A stretch of 64,000 nt of DNA from CAYNWT01 sp964450955 (GTDB lineage: Bacteria > Planctomycetota > Planctomycetia > Planctomycetales > Planctomycetaceae): the NCBI GenBank assembly GCA_964450955.1, contig CAYVFI010000033.1:9309-73308 (forward strand), given 5' to 3'. The position numbers were made by a program, and so were the translations under genes. Positions 20,043-30,970 of this stretch are shown here, one piece after another. Below the pieces are notes generated by a model that was not told the origin of the DNA, made no database searches, and saw only the letters and a list, made by a program, of their open reading frames with translations. Numbering within the stretch: position 1 is the first letter of the stretch; each line of letters opens with the position of its first letter.

Positions 20043-20888
20043 ATGTCATCAGTGATGGTGTTCGACATAGACGGGCTTTCGATTCGATCTGCTGGTTGCT
20101 ACGGCAACGTCGAAACGGCGACACCATTGCTTAACGAGTTTGCATCTCAGGCGCGATTGTTTGAACAGCACTATCGGGCGTTTGTCGATCCTGTACGTGA
20201 CAGAGACCAGGCCTATGGGTCGCTGGTGGCATCGTTGGGGAGCACCGGCTTGCTGTTGGCGAACGCAGCGACGCGGTCCAGCCACGATGTCACTGTTTAT
20301 GAGTCGCCGGATCAGTTGCTTGAGATTCTCGAACAGCGGTTCGACACCGAAGGCCACGTCGGCTGGGTTCGAATTGTTCCGGCGCCGGAGGCTTTGGATG
20401 AAGCGATTCCACTGGGGTTGATTACCAGGCTGATCGAGGCTGGCGTCGTTGTTGTTGTGACGACGACGACACCGTTGTTGGACGAACAGGATTACCGAGT
20501 CGAAAACGAGGAGGCGATTCGGGTGCCGCTGATGGTGTGGTCGGCGGATCCATTTCGCAGTCAGGCGGTGACATCGTCTGCAGGTCTAAGCTTGCTGTTG
20601 TCAGAGGAACTTTTAGCTGGTGGGTCTGTCGTCATTCAAAGCGAAGCCGCGGTGGCTCTGCGAGAACCAACATCGTTGTTGGTGGCGACACTTGGGTTGC
20701 TAAGTTCGCTTGAAGCAGTCTCCGATGAACGGCTGATGGACGTGGTCGATGTGACGGACGATCGTCTGCAGGTGTTTCGAAAGCCAGAGGATGTTTGGAA
20801 CGTACACAATGTCCTGGTCGAAGACCTGGCCCGGGGAATTGAAACACTGATTCGTCTGCGGCAGCAGTTGTTGCAAATTGAAACGTGA
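20043..20888 (+). CDS. Degenerate sulfatase-like protein (probable pseudoenzyme)
   Basis: A 281-residue protein whose N-terminus (VFDIDGLSIRSAGCYGN..., then TPLLNEFASQARLFEQHYR) follows the sulfatase/alkaline-phosphatase-fold pattern of an acidic metal site, GCYGN, and TPNLDRLA...F. In true sulfatases a CxPSR motif, whose Cys becomes formylglycine, follows closely; it is absent here. Later, VPLMVWSADPF resembles the strand near the end of sulfatases, but the metal-binding histidines are missing. At about half the usual length it is probably a non-catalytic relative. AAGG precedes the ATG. Family inference moderate; function unknown. Confidence 0.65.
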   Translation: MSSVMVFDIDGLSIRSAGCYGNVETATPLLNEFASQARLFEQHYRAFVDPVRDRDQAYGSLVASLGSTGLLLANAATRSSHDVTVYESPDQLLEILEQRFDTEGHVGWVRIVPAPEALDEAIPLGLITRLIEAGVVVVVTTTTPLLDEQDYRVENEEAIRVPLMVWSADPFRSQAVTSSAGLSLLLSEELLAGGSVVIQSEAAVALREPTSLLVATLGLLSSLEAVSDERLMDVVDVTDDRLQVFRKPEDVWNVHNVLVEDLARGIETLIRLRQQLLQIET

Positions 20889-20903
20889 TAAGTCGGTTGG
20901 CCT

Positions 20904-21713
20904 TTAGTTCGGCAGTTCCAGGCGGATGACCTCGGGACCATCTCCGGTTGGGTTCGGAACGCGCTGAACGACTATCTTCTCGCCCGCGGTTCTTCCGACA
21001 GTGTCACCGGTGGGTAGATGGTAATCGCGATCGCTAAGCATCCACGAAATCATGCTTAGGGCGTAATCGAGTGCGTCTGAACCGTCGATGGGAGCGATGA
21101 TGTAGAAGTTTTCTCGGCCGTATCGCTGCATGTTGTAAGTCAGAAACGACATGTGGGTGTCTGATTCCTGTGCGCTGGTAATATCGACGCAAATCAGCAT
21201 CGGGACTTCGTTGCTGGCGACGGCATCGCGTGCGGATTCAGCGAACAAGTCGGGGCGATGGAACAGGATACCCGGCATCATCAGAACGCCCACCGCGCTA
21301 ACGCCAGCCAGGACAGAAGCCGTCAGTGCGGCCATTTTGATGTCGATTTCGTCAGGAGTGCCTTCCACGCCCATCGCGGTGACGATGCAGTGAGTCGGCG
21401 CGGCGATGAGCGCGTCGTAGTTCTCTGGTGACAAAGGTCCGCGGGGCATCTGGGCGACATCCGGGTGTGGGACCGACAGCACCATGACGAACAGTGTGCA
21501 GTCGCCGTCGAAGTCGAACGAAATAATCTCCGGGCCGGGTTCCTCTTTCGGTTCGTCTTTGTCCTCAGCGTCCGGTTCGGACAGCTTAAGCACAATATTC
21601 ATCTCGGCTGCGGCGGCGATGATCGCATCTATATCGGGCTGCTGGTCGTCTTCCAGGAGTAAGAAAGACAGGCCCGGGCCGTGGCCGTCGTCGGCTGTGA
21701 CTTCGTCGTTCAT
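20904..21713 (-). CDS. DUF4261-like protein
   Basis: A 269-residue protein with no signal peptide. After an acidic N-terminus it has a domain resembling DUF4261: a SVPHPDVAQMP segment, a PAIYH-like position reading LFHRPDLFAESARDA, a central GRENFYIIAP block, and the terminal HLPTGDTVGRTAGEKI with VQRVPNP. The role of DUF4261 is unknown. The ATG at 21713 has GGAG seven bases upstream. The longer frame to 21824 runs into the region before the divergent moxR gene. It is convergent with the sulfatase-like gene, with only 15 bases between them. Confidence 0.65.
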   Translation of the reverse strand: MNDEVTADDGHGPGLSFLLLEDDQQPDIDAIIAAAAEMNIVLKLSEPDAEDKDEPKEEPGPEIISFDFDGDCTLFVMVLSVPHPDVAQMPRGPLSPENYDALIAAPTHCIVTAMGVEGTPDEIDIKMAALTASVLAGVSAVGVLMMPGILFHRPDLFAESARDAVASNEVPMLICVDITSAQESDTHMSFLTYNMQRYGRENFYIIAPIDGSDALDYALSMISWMLSDRDYHLPTGDTVGRTAGEKIVVQRVPNPTGDGPEVIRLELPN

Positions 21714-21923
21714 CGTCCGCTCCCTACCCATGTTACTGGTTTTAAAGCTGCCGGGGTTGGTTCTGCTTCGCCGTGCCGGTTGTGTTCGATGATACATACG
21801 GTGAGGAAGTCTCGCCATTCGCACAATCGCACCAATCGCCGGTCCGCTGGTACGGCGAACACCATCTGATATAGTCCGACATTCCGCCGTAAGGTGAGGA
21901 CAGAGCAGTACATCGGGTTACGA

Positions 21924-22973
<1,050 letters not shown>

Positions 22974-23840
22974 AGAACTCGCGCGCGTTTCGCGTCTTGA
23001 GATTCGGGCTCGCAGCGTAGTTGAAGGTTTTTTGTCTGGCTTACACCGCAGCCCGCACTTTGGGCAATCGGTCGAGTTCGTGCAGCACCGCGAGTACGCT
23101 CCTGGTGACGATCCGCGCACGATTGACTGGAAGGTCTGGTCTAAGACGGACAAGTATTACATCAAGCAGTTCGAAGACGACACGAATCTGCGGACCACGA
23201 TTCTGGTTGATGTCAGCGAATCCATGCAGTTCGGGACCGGCGCGATGTCGAAGCACGAGTATGCGTGCACTGTGGCGGCGGCTCTTTCGTATCTTTTGCT
23301 GCGGCAACACGACGCGGTGAAGGTGGCGACGTTTGACGAAGACCTGCGTGACCAGTTGCCGTGGCGAAGCAGCAAGAACCATCTCCACGCGATTCTGGCG
23401 GCTCTTTCTGAAGGCGAACCACGCGGTAAGACGGATATGACGTCTATCCTGCGGCGCGTTGCTGAACGGCAGGGGCGGCGTGGGATGATTGTGATTGTGT
23501 CCGACTTGTTTGTCGATCAGGACAGTCTGTTTAAAGGTCTGCGAATGCTGCGGCAGCGCGGGCACGACGTTTTGATTCTGCACATCATGGACGATTCCGA
23601 ACTGGATTTTGAGTTCACCGGAACGACGAAGTTTGAGGGGATGGAAGAGACCGGCGAACTGGTCTGCGATCCTCGGGCTTTGCGTGAAGGGTACATGTCG
23701 GCGGTTCAGGAGTTCCTTGAGAATCTCCGGCGCGAGTGTGCTCGGCAGGTGGTCGACTACCAAACGGTGCGGACCAGTGAGCACCTTGATGCGGCGTTGG
23801 CTCACTACGTGGCGAACCGGATTGGCGTGAGGCGTTCGGC

Positions 23841-26081
23841 GTGAATTGGCTTTCGCAATATTTTCTGAACCCGTCGTTTGTGTTACCCGGTGCGGCACTG
23901 GTGGCGATACCGATCGTGATTCACTTTCTGAATCGGCTGCGGTACAAGCGGGTTCGTTTTGCTGCGATGCAGTTTCTGCTTAAAAGTGACAAGCGAAACC
24001 GTCGCCGAGTGATGATTGAACAGCTGCTGTTGCTGGCCGTTCGGTGTCTGATGGTATTGTTACTGGCAGCGCTTATCAGCCGGTTGGTTCTTGATTCCAC
24101 ACAGCTGTCCATCTTTCGGGGCGCTCGGTCGCATCACTTTGTGATTCTGGACGACAGCGGTTCGATGAATGATCGCTGGGGTGAGACCAATGCGTTTGCG
24201 GAAGGGGTGTCGGTCGTGAAGCGATTGCTTTCCGAAGGCGCCAGTCAGCCGGGAACGCAGCAGGTTTCAATCATGCTGATGTCGCGACCGGACAAACTGC
24301 TGGTCACAGAGGAAACCGTTGACGAATCACTGCTGGCCGAAGTGACAACAAAACTGAATTCACTCAAATGCACCTCTCGCGCGCTGGAGCCACGGGTGGC
24401 TTTGGAATCGGCCCAGCGATTGTTGGCGGGCGATCGGTCTGTTGTGCGGCAGGTTCATATGGTTTCTGATTTTCGTGAACGCGACTGGACGGCTCAGCCG
24501 GGAGTCGTTGATGCGATTAAGGCTTTGGATAGCGCCGGCATTAACGTCAACATCGCGCGGGTTGTTCCCTCGCAGCATGGCAATTTGGCGGTGACGCGTT
24601 TGCTGCCTGTGACCAGTGATCCGGCGGTGGGCGTGCCGGTTCGGTTTCGGATTGGTGTGCAGAACTTTGGTGAATCTGTTGCCAGAGATGTAGCGCTTTC
24701 GATTTTGGTTGACGGGCAGCGGCTACCCGTGACGGTTCAGTTTGCGAAAGTCGAACCGGGTGAAGAGGCGATTCAGACGCAGGATTTGACCTTTGATACT
24801 CCGGGTCAGCATTCGGTCGAGATCACAATGGGGCCGGACAGTGTTGAATCGGATAACGCTCGATTTGCGACGCTGGATATCGTGGATGCGAATCCGGTTT
24901 TGATTATCGATGGCGATCCCGAAGGTTCAGCGGGTCGGTATGTGTCTGCCGCGATTGCAGCCGATCCGAAGCTGACCGGCTATGCACCAAGTACGGAAAC
25001 GCCGCGGTTCCTGCGTACTCAGCCGCTGGATTCGTACCGCTGCATTTACATGTTAAACGTTCCATCGCTGACCGAAGATGGCCTGGACGCTCTGCAGAAG
25101 TACGTTGCAGCAGGTGGCGGGCTTGTTTGGTTTGCCGGTGACCTGGTGGATGCCGGGTACTACTCGAACGAACTGTACGCCAACGGTCGCGGTGTCTTTC
25201 CGGTTCGGTTGAACCCGGCCAGCCTTCCGTTTGAAAGTGTTGAAGGTCCGGACGTTGTGTTCTCTTCGCACCCGATCTTTGAAGTGTTTGCGATTGAAGA
25301 ACTGCAGTTTGCGGCCGCGCTGCAAGTTTTTAATTGGTTGCCGGTGGCGGACGATTGGGAGACGGACGATACCAGGCGGGCAGACGGTGTCACCACCACG
25401 GCGACGCTGGCCAACGGTCAGCCGTTTGCGTTCGCTCACAGGTTTGGCAAAGGTCAGGTCTTCACGTTTCTGACAGCCGTCGATCGCGATTGGACTAACT
25501 GGCCGGTCGGCGACGCCAATCCAAGTTTTGTGATTGTGAATCTTGACCTGCAACGTGTTGTGGCTCAGTCTAACGTCGCTGATTCGTCTCGAGCGGTCGG
25601 TGATTCAATTGAACTGCGTTTGGGTGCGGCCAGGTATCGCGACACGGTTGAGATTGACCTTCCGGAACGTGCGGGCGGGCAGACTTTGCGAATGACGGCG
25701 GCTCCTGAAGCGGTTGCAGAAGGTCAAGTGGCATCGACGGATTTGCTGGCAGCTTATCGCGAGACCGACGCCGCCGGTGTCTACCGCGTTCGTTTGACTG
25801 ATCAAAATCAGTTGCAGGAAGAGCGTTGGTTGGCCTTCAATGTTTCGCCGACCGAAAGCGATTTAAAACTGGCCGATGATGGCGAGTTTCTGGACAAGCT
25901 GGACGGCGTTGAGAACCTGACGATTCAGGCTCCGGGCAATACCAACTGGTTGCAAGGCCGTGATGTTGGCCATGAGATGCGCTGGCTGTTGCTGATTGGA
26001 CTGTTGGTGTTGTTTGTGGCCGAACAGATCATGGCTTACAGGTTTAGCTATCACCCCAAGTCAGCGGGGGCGGCCGCATGA
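23841..26081 (+). CDS. BatA-type membrane protein with vWA domain
   Basis: A 746-residue membrane protein. The N-terminal BatA/aerotolerance segment (FLNPSFVLPGAALVAIPIVIHFLNR) and a second helix (about 61-84) anchor it. A vWA domain follows with intact MIDAS DDSGS (Asp104, Ser106, Ser108). A long beta-rich region comes next, with a class I glutamine-amidotransferase-like segment around residues 340-480 (YVAAGGGLVWFAGD). A final helix (LLLIGLLVLFVAEQIM) is near the C-terminus. The vWA part is probably periplasmic. Both gene junctions overlap (GTGA, ATGA). Probable receptor for MoxR/DUF58 action; the target is unknown. Confidence 0.9.
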   Translation: MNWLSQYFLNPSFVLPGAALVAIPIVIHFLNRLRYKRVRFAAMQFLLKSDKRNRRRVMIEQLLLLAVRCLMVLLLAALISRLVLDSTQLSIFRGARSHHFVILDDSGSMNDRWGETNAFAEGVSVVKRLLSEGASQPGTQQVSIMLMSRPDKLLVTEETVDESLLAEVTTKLNSLKCTSRALEPRVALESAQRLLAGDRSVVRQVHMVSDFRERDWTAQPGVVDAIKALDSAGINVNIARVVPSQHGNLAVTRLLPVTSDPAVGVPVRFRIGVQNFGESVARDVALSILVDGQRLPVTVQFAKVEPGEEAIQTQDLTFDTPGQHSVEITMGPDSVESDNARFATLDIVDANPVLIIDGDPEGSAGRYVSAAIAADPKLTGYAPSTETPRFLRTQPLDSYRCIYMLNVPSLTEDGLDALQKYVAAGGGLVWFAGDLVDAGYYSNELYANGRGVFPVRLNPASLPFESVEGPDVVFSSHPIFEVFAIEELQFAAALQVFNWLPVADDWETDDTRRADGVTTTATLANGQPFAFAHRFGKGQVFTFLTAVDRDWTNWPVGDANPSFVIVNLDLQRVVAQSNVADSSRAVGDSIELRLGAARYRDTVEIDLPERAGGQTLRMTAAPEAVAEGQVASTDLLAAYRETDAAGVYRVRLTDQNQLQEERWLAFNVSPTESDLKLADDGEFLDKLDGVENLTIQAPGNTNWLQGRDVGHEMRWLLLIGLLVLFVAEQIMAYRFSYHPKSAGAAA

Positions 26082-28501
26082 ACCTGTTCCGCTTGCGAAT
26101 GTTGGCTCAATCGACGGGCACGTTTACGACGACCGAGTGGGACGTTCCGGAGTCGCTACCGGTGCTGTTAGCGTGGGGCCTGGGCATCGCGCTCCTGATT
26201 GCGTTTGTCGTGTGGACGTACCGTCGCGATACGGCTGGGCTTGGTCGGGGCTGGCGATTGTGGCTCACGACGCTGCGGTTGCTGGCGCTGACAGGGATCA
26301 TTGGCATTATGCTGAACCCGCACGAACGAACCCAGCGGTCTTCGGTTCGACCGTCTGAAGTGGCGATGGTGATTGATACCTCAGTATCGATGCAGTTTCC
26401 GGCAACAGATGCGACCGGCGATTCGGCGGCTGTTAAGACGCGAGCCGACGCGGTTCGGACTGCGATATTCGAATCGGACTTGCTGGAACAGTTGAATAAG
26501 CGGCACAACGTGAGTGTATTTACGTTTGATTCACAACTGGCGGGGCCGTTTCGTTTGCTGCAGAAACACGGCGGCGAATCGGTCGCTGACGATGCTTCGC
26601 CGGCGGGTAAGCCGTCAGATTGGAAAGAGCTGCTAAGGCCGCGCGGGCTTGAGACGCGGATGGGTGAGTCGGTTCAGGAATTGATTGGGCGAGTGGCCAG
26701 TCCGACGCTGTCGGGTGTGGTCGTTGTCTCTGATGGAGCCGCGAATGCCGGGCTGGACCCAAGCGCTGCGAACCAAAAAGCGCGAACGAGTCAGACTCGG
26801 CTTATCGCTGTTGGCGTGGGTTCCAAACGCCGGCCGACCAACATTGCGATTGCAAATCTGCAGTCGCCCACCGAAGTCCACATTGGCGATCCGTTTGAAC
26901 TGTCTGTATTCGTGCAGGGGCAGGGTGTGGCCGGTCGAAAAGTCGATGTCGAATTGCTGGCTCGCGCGGAAGGTAGTGATAGTGACCCGACTTCGATTGC
27001 GACACAGTTTGTTGAGCTTGGCGAAGACGGTGTTCCGGCTGAAGTGAAGTTCAGGGAAAAGCCCGGCGCGCCTGGGGCGATTGAATATGAGGTTCGGATT
27101 CGACCGCAGGGCGCGATGGTGGAATTGAGTGAGACCGACAATTCGCGGCGTCGGACGATTAACGTTTCTGAGCGACAGATTCACGTGTTGTTGGTTGCGA
27201 GTGGGCCGTCGCGCGATTATCGGTTTGTGCGAGACATGCTGTTTCGGCACACGGGGATGCAGTTGGATGTGTGGCTGCAGACGATTGACGCCGCGGCCGC
27301 GGCCGGTGTGACTCAGGAAGCGACGAAGATTCTAACAGAGTTTCCGAAGTCGAAAGCGGAGCTGTTTGACTACGATGCCGTGTTGGCGTTCGACATGGAT
27401 TGGACTGTCATTCCAAAAGCCCAGCGTGAGTTGATGCAGGAATGGATCAGTGAACACGCCGGTGGTTTGATTACGGTCGCCGGGCCAATTCACACGTCGG
27501 CGGTAGCATCGGCTGAAGAATTGCAGCCGGTTCGCGAGATGTTGCCGGTTCGCTTGAGCCCGTTTTTGCTGGGCCTCGAACTCGGCTCACGAAACACGCA
27601 GGCGTGGCCGATTGAAGTGACGGAAGAAGGGCTGGCAGCACCGTTTCTTCAGTTAGAAGACGACGCTACCGCTGGGACAAACACGTGGAAAGAGTTTTCG
27701 GGTGTGCACCGAAGCTACCCCACATCAGGTGTGAAAGACGGAGCCACTGCGCTGGCGTATTTTACAAATCCGCGTGCCCAAACTGAGAACGGTCGGCCGG
27801 TTCTGATGGCGACACAGTTCTACGGTGCTGGTCGGGTCTTGTTTTTAGGTACCAGTGAGATGTGGCGGTTGCGTTCTGTTTCGCCCGGCCACTTCAACCG
27901 GTTCTGGACAAAAGCTGTTCGCGACGTTGCCCAGGGGCGAATCAAACGTGGCAATAGTCGCGGTCTGTTGATGTTGGACCGGACTGAGTTTGTGTTGGGG
28001 CAATCGGTTCGTGTGCGAACGCAGTTGTACGATGCGAGTCTTGATCCGTTAGAGATGGATTCGGTTCCACTGACCATTATCGATCCGTACGGAAAGCCGT
28101 TGTTGCCCGAACGTACGTTGCTTGCCGATAAGAATCGACCTGGTCAGTTTGCAGGTTCGTTTCGCGCAGGCGTGCAGGGCACCTGGCAGATTAACCTGGC
28201 AATTCCGGAATCGCGTGACGTGTTGTCGCAAAAAATTGAAGTGCTGCTTCCAAACCTTGAGTCGGCTGAACCGGCTCAAAACGTCAAGCTGTTGGAAGAG
28301 TTGGTAAGCGACACGGGCGGCCGATATTTGTCGTTGGATGAGGTTGGCGAACAACTGACGGCACTGCTGCCTGATCGCAGCGAGTCGGTCATGATTGACG
28401 AGCGATTGAAGCCACTTTGGGATCGGCAGTGGGTGCTTTGGGCGATTGTCGGCTGCTTCGGTTTGGAATGGCTGACTCGGAAGTTGTTGAAGCTCGCATG
28501 A
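26078..28501 (+). CDS. Membrane protein with vWA and amidotransferase-like domains
   Basis: An 807-residue protein with the same plan as its upstream neighbour but diverged. Two N-terminal helices (about 27-48 and 62-79) lead to a vWA domain with intact MIDAS DTSVS (Asp100, Ser102, Ser104). A CARDB-like beta region follows. A glutamine-amidotransferase-like domain (about 365-600, e.g. HVLLVASGPSRDYRFVRDML and WISEHAGGLITVAGP) comes next, and one helix near the C-terminus. The amidotransferase fold lacks an obvious Cys nucleophile and probably serves as a binding module, as in related planctomycete proteins. It starts by ATGA overlap. Together with DUF58 and BatA this makes three MIDAS proteins in a row. 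Confidence 0.88.
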   Translation: MNLFRLRMLAQSTGTFTTTEWDVPESLPVLLAWGLGIALLIAFVVWTYRRDTAGLGRGWRLWLTTLRLLALTGIIGIMLNPHERTQRSSVRPSEVAMVIDTSVSMQFPATDATGDSAAVKTRADAVRTAIFESDLLEQLNKRHNVSVFTFDSQLAGPFRLLQKHGGESVADDASPAGKPSDWKELLRPRGLETRMGESVQELIGRVASPTLSGVVVVSDGAANAGLDPSAANQKARTSQTRLIAVGVGSKRRPTNIAIANLQSPTEVHIGDPFELSVFVQGQGVAGRKVDVELLARAEGSDSDPTSIATQFVELGEDGVPAEVKFREKPGAPGAIEYEVRIRPQGAMVELSETDNSRRRTINVSERQIHVLLVASGPSRDYRFVRDMLFRHTGMQLDVWLQTIDAAAAAGVTQEATKILTEFPKSKAELFDYDAVLAFDMDWTVIPKAQRELMQEWISEHAGGLITVAGPIHTSAVASAEELQPVREMLPVRLSPFLLGLELGSRNTQAWPIEVTEEGLAAPFLQLEDDATAGTNTWKEFSGVHRSYPTSGVKDGATALAYFTNPRAQTENGRPVLMATQFYGAGRVLFLGTSEMWRLRSVSPGHFNRFWTKAVRDVAQGRIKRGNSRGLLMLDRTEFVLGQSVRVRTQLYDASLDPLEMDSVPLTIIDPYGKPLLPERTLLADKNRPGQFAGSFRAGVQGTWQINLAIPESRDVLSQKIEVLLPNLESAEPAQNVKLLEELVSDTGGRYLSLDEVGEQLTALLPDRSESVMIDERLKPLWDRQWVLWAIVGCFGLEWLTRKLLKLA

Positions 28502-28528
28502 TTCAAGTATCACGTTGTTGAAAAAGTA

Positions 28529-30970
28529 ATGGCCACAATCTCTCAACAGTCTGAGACGCAAACCCGGATTGGCAGTGTGCTGTCAGATCTCAGGCGGCGC
28601 ATTGGTCGGTACGTGCTGATTGAAGGTTGCGCGTTGGTTTTGATTGCCATGGGGTTGGTGTTCTGGCTGACGCTGGGGCTGGATGCGGCGTGGTTTGGAT
28701 TTCGCAAGCTGGAGCTCCCCGTCTACTTCCGCGGTGCGCTGATGATTGGCGGGGCGGTATTGTTGCTGGTGTTGTTTGCCCGGTATGTCGTGTTGCGGAT
28801 GTCCGGAAACTATGGTGACAAAGATCTCGCGCTTGTACTGGAACGGCGTTTTCCAGAGCTGAATGATGGTTTGGTCACGGCTGTTGAAATGGCGGGAACG
28901 CCCGAAGGTGCCGTGAATCCGACAACCACGGCGATGTTGGATCGGACGGTTGCCAAAGTGTCAGACAACGTCGGCAAGCTGCCGATGGAATCTGTGTTCG
29001 CGATGAAGCCACTTAGGATGGCGGTAGTCGGTGCGGTGGCGATGCTGATTTCGGTGTGCTGCCTGGGTATTGCGAAAGGGGACACGTTGGCCCGATGGTG
29101 TAGTGCGTTCGTTTCGTTTGATCGCGACTATTGGGACCGAGATACGAAGCTGCGAGTTCGAGCTGTCGTGCAGCCGGGTGACCGGTTACGTGAGTTTCGC
29201 CTGAATGATGAAAGTGCTGGCGATGGGCTGGGGCCTGCGTTGGAGTTGTTGCATCCGCGGAATACGGATCTCACGATTCTGATTGAATGCGATGACACAA
29301 CGGAGAAGGAGTGGGTGGTTCCGGATCGAGTTCGCCTTGATTTAGAACGGCCAACGGGCCGCAAGCGCGTGTACCTGTCGCAATTGGACGAAGGCAAGTT
29401 TCGATATTCCATCGATAAGCTTAACGACGACATTGAATTCAATATTCAGGGTGGGGATTTTGCGAACCAAACTCCGTTCCGAATTCGTGTGGTCGATCCA
29501 CCACGGATTGATAACGTGACGCTTGAGTGCGACTACCCTGAATATACCGGTTGGAATGAAACACATCCGCGTCGTGTGTCGGTGACTGGTACGCAGGCAG
29601 AATTGCCTCTGGAGACGGAGTTCGAATTTGTCGCGGTGACGAACAAGCCGCTGGTGGGGTTTCATGTTGAGGTTGGTGATGCAGAGCTGACGCTGGAAGA
29701 TGGCGAAGCCGTTTTGAAACTTGGTGGTGGTGAGAACGGCGAACCTCAAAAGACGGAGCAGCTGTCGCCTGAGATTACCGCTGGTTTGATCGCCGACGAC
29801 AACAAGACCATTCGGCTGCCGTTGGTGATTACCAGCCTTGATGGCGGTTCGTCATCGGCCGATCGAATTCAAATTCGGCCGGAGTCGATGTTACGGTTTT
29901 ATCTGCACGACGCGGATGACATTATCAGTGCCGAGCCGATTGTCCTGCGAGTCATGGGGTTACCGGATGCTCCCCCCGTCGTCGATTGCGAACGCAGGGG
30001 TGTGGGTGACGCTATCACTCGCCAGGCCAAAGTGCCGATTGGCGGTTTGATTACCGATGACTACGGCATCGCCAACGCTCGGTTTGAGTACAAGGAGGAT
30101 GGCGCGGAGGCCTGGGTTCCTTATCGGTTCTCCAGTCCGTGGAGAGGGAAGCCGATTGAGTTTCGCCTGCAGGGGAAAAGAGATGCCGAAGGTGTGGAGA
30201 GTTTTCGGGTTCTGGACCTGGATATGAAAGAAGGGCAGAAGTTGACGCTGTCTGTGCGTGCTGAAGACGCTGACACAATTCATGGTCCGAATGTTGGTCG
30301 CAGTCAGAAGTTCGAATTTCGCGTCGTCAGCAACGAAGAATTATTGTCGTTGCTTTACGCCAGGGAGATTAATCTGCGGCGGCGGTTCGAAGAAGTTATG
30401 CGGCAGGTTCAGGAAACTCGCGACGATTTGGTGAAGCATCGGACTCGGTTGGAATCGCTGCCAAATGCGCGTGGGGCTGAGGTCGCTGCGATACGAACTT
30501 CGATCGCATCCTGTGCATCGCGGACGCTGAATTCGATTCGTAAGAATGGTAACGAGAACCGTTCAATCGAGGCCGCGTTTAGTGACATTGTTGAAGAGCT
30601 GATTAACAACGCGATCCCGCCTAAGTCACTGGCTGAGCAAATGGGTGAGTTGATCGTGGCGCCGCTTCATGAGCTCAACGAAGTCGATTTCCCAACTGTC
30701 GACACGCTGCTTGGTTCGTTCAAATTGGCGGTTGAACGCGATGCTGTGACAAAAGATCACATAAACGCGTCGGTTGTGGCGATTGACGAAATGCTTGCGC
30801 ATATGCGTGTTCTGCTGGACGAGATTAAGGACCTTGCGGAGCTGCACGAGATCGTCAAAGACCTCAAGCAGTTGATTGATGCCCAGCAGGACCTTCGTGA
30901 TAAGACAAAGGCATTGCAAAAGAAGAAACTCATCGAGAAACTGAAACTACTGGGAGGCGATGATGAGTGA
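28529..30970 (+). CDS. DUF4175-like membrane protein with C-terminal coiled coil
   Basis: An 813-residue protein with three helices in the first 190 residues (YVLIEGCALVLIAMGLVFWL, ALMIGGAVLLLVLFARYVVL and AVVGAVAMLISVCCLGIA). A large beta-rich extracytoplasmic region follows, with Ig-like strands (about 230-590), and then a mostly helical, coiled-coil C-terminus (about 590-813). The layout resembles DUF4175 proteins found beside MoxR/BatA clusters. The 27-base gap before it is the only real gap in the operon. It overlaps the next gene by 8-11 bases. Confidence 0.75.
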   Translation: MATISQQSETQTRIGSVLSDLRRRIGRYVLIEGCALVLIAMGLVFWLTLGLDAAWFGFRKLELPVYFRGALMIGGAVLLLVLFARYVVLRMSGNYGDKDLALVLERRFPELNDGLVTAVEMAGTPEGAVNPTTTAMLDRTVAKVSDNVGKLPMESVFAMKPLRMAVVGAVAMLISVCCLGIAKGDTLARWCSAFVSFDRDYWDRDTKLRVRAVVQPGDRLREFRLNDESAGDGLGPALELLHPRNTDLTILIECDDTTEKEWVVPDRVRLDLERPTGRKRVYLSQLDEGKFRYSIDKLNDDIEFNIQGGDFANQTPFRIRVVDPPRIDNVTLECDYPEYTGWNETHPRRVSVTGTQAELPLETEFEFVAVTNKPLVGFHVEVGDAELTLEDGEAVLKLGGGENGEPQKTEQLSPEITAGLIADDNKTIRLPLVITSLDGGSSSADRIQIRPESMLRFYLHDADDIISAEPIVLRVMGLPDAPPVVDCERRGVGDAITRQAKVPIGGLITDDYGIANARFEYKEDGAEAWVPYRFSSPWRGKPIEFRLQGKRDAEGVESFRVLDLDMKEGQKLTLSVRAEDADTIHGPNVGRSQKFEFRVVSNEELLSLLYAREINLRRRFEEVMRQVQETRDDLVKHRTRLESLPNARGAEVAAIRTSIASCASRTLNSIRKNGNENRSIEAAFSDIVEELINNAIPPKSLAEQMGELIVAPLHELNEVDFPTVDTLLGSFKLAVERDAVTKDHINASVVAIDEMLAHMRVLLDEIKDLAELHEIVKDLKQLIDAQQDLRDKTKALQKKKLIEKLKLLGGDDE

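Noticed and set aside
21714..21923. Possible promoter (TGGTAC - 16 - TATAGT) ahead of moxR
   Set aside because: The -35 hexamer is poor and planctomycete promoters are not well known. The region must contain a promoter, but this exact site is not supported.
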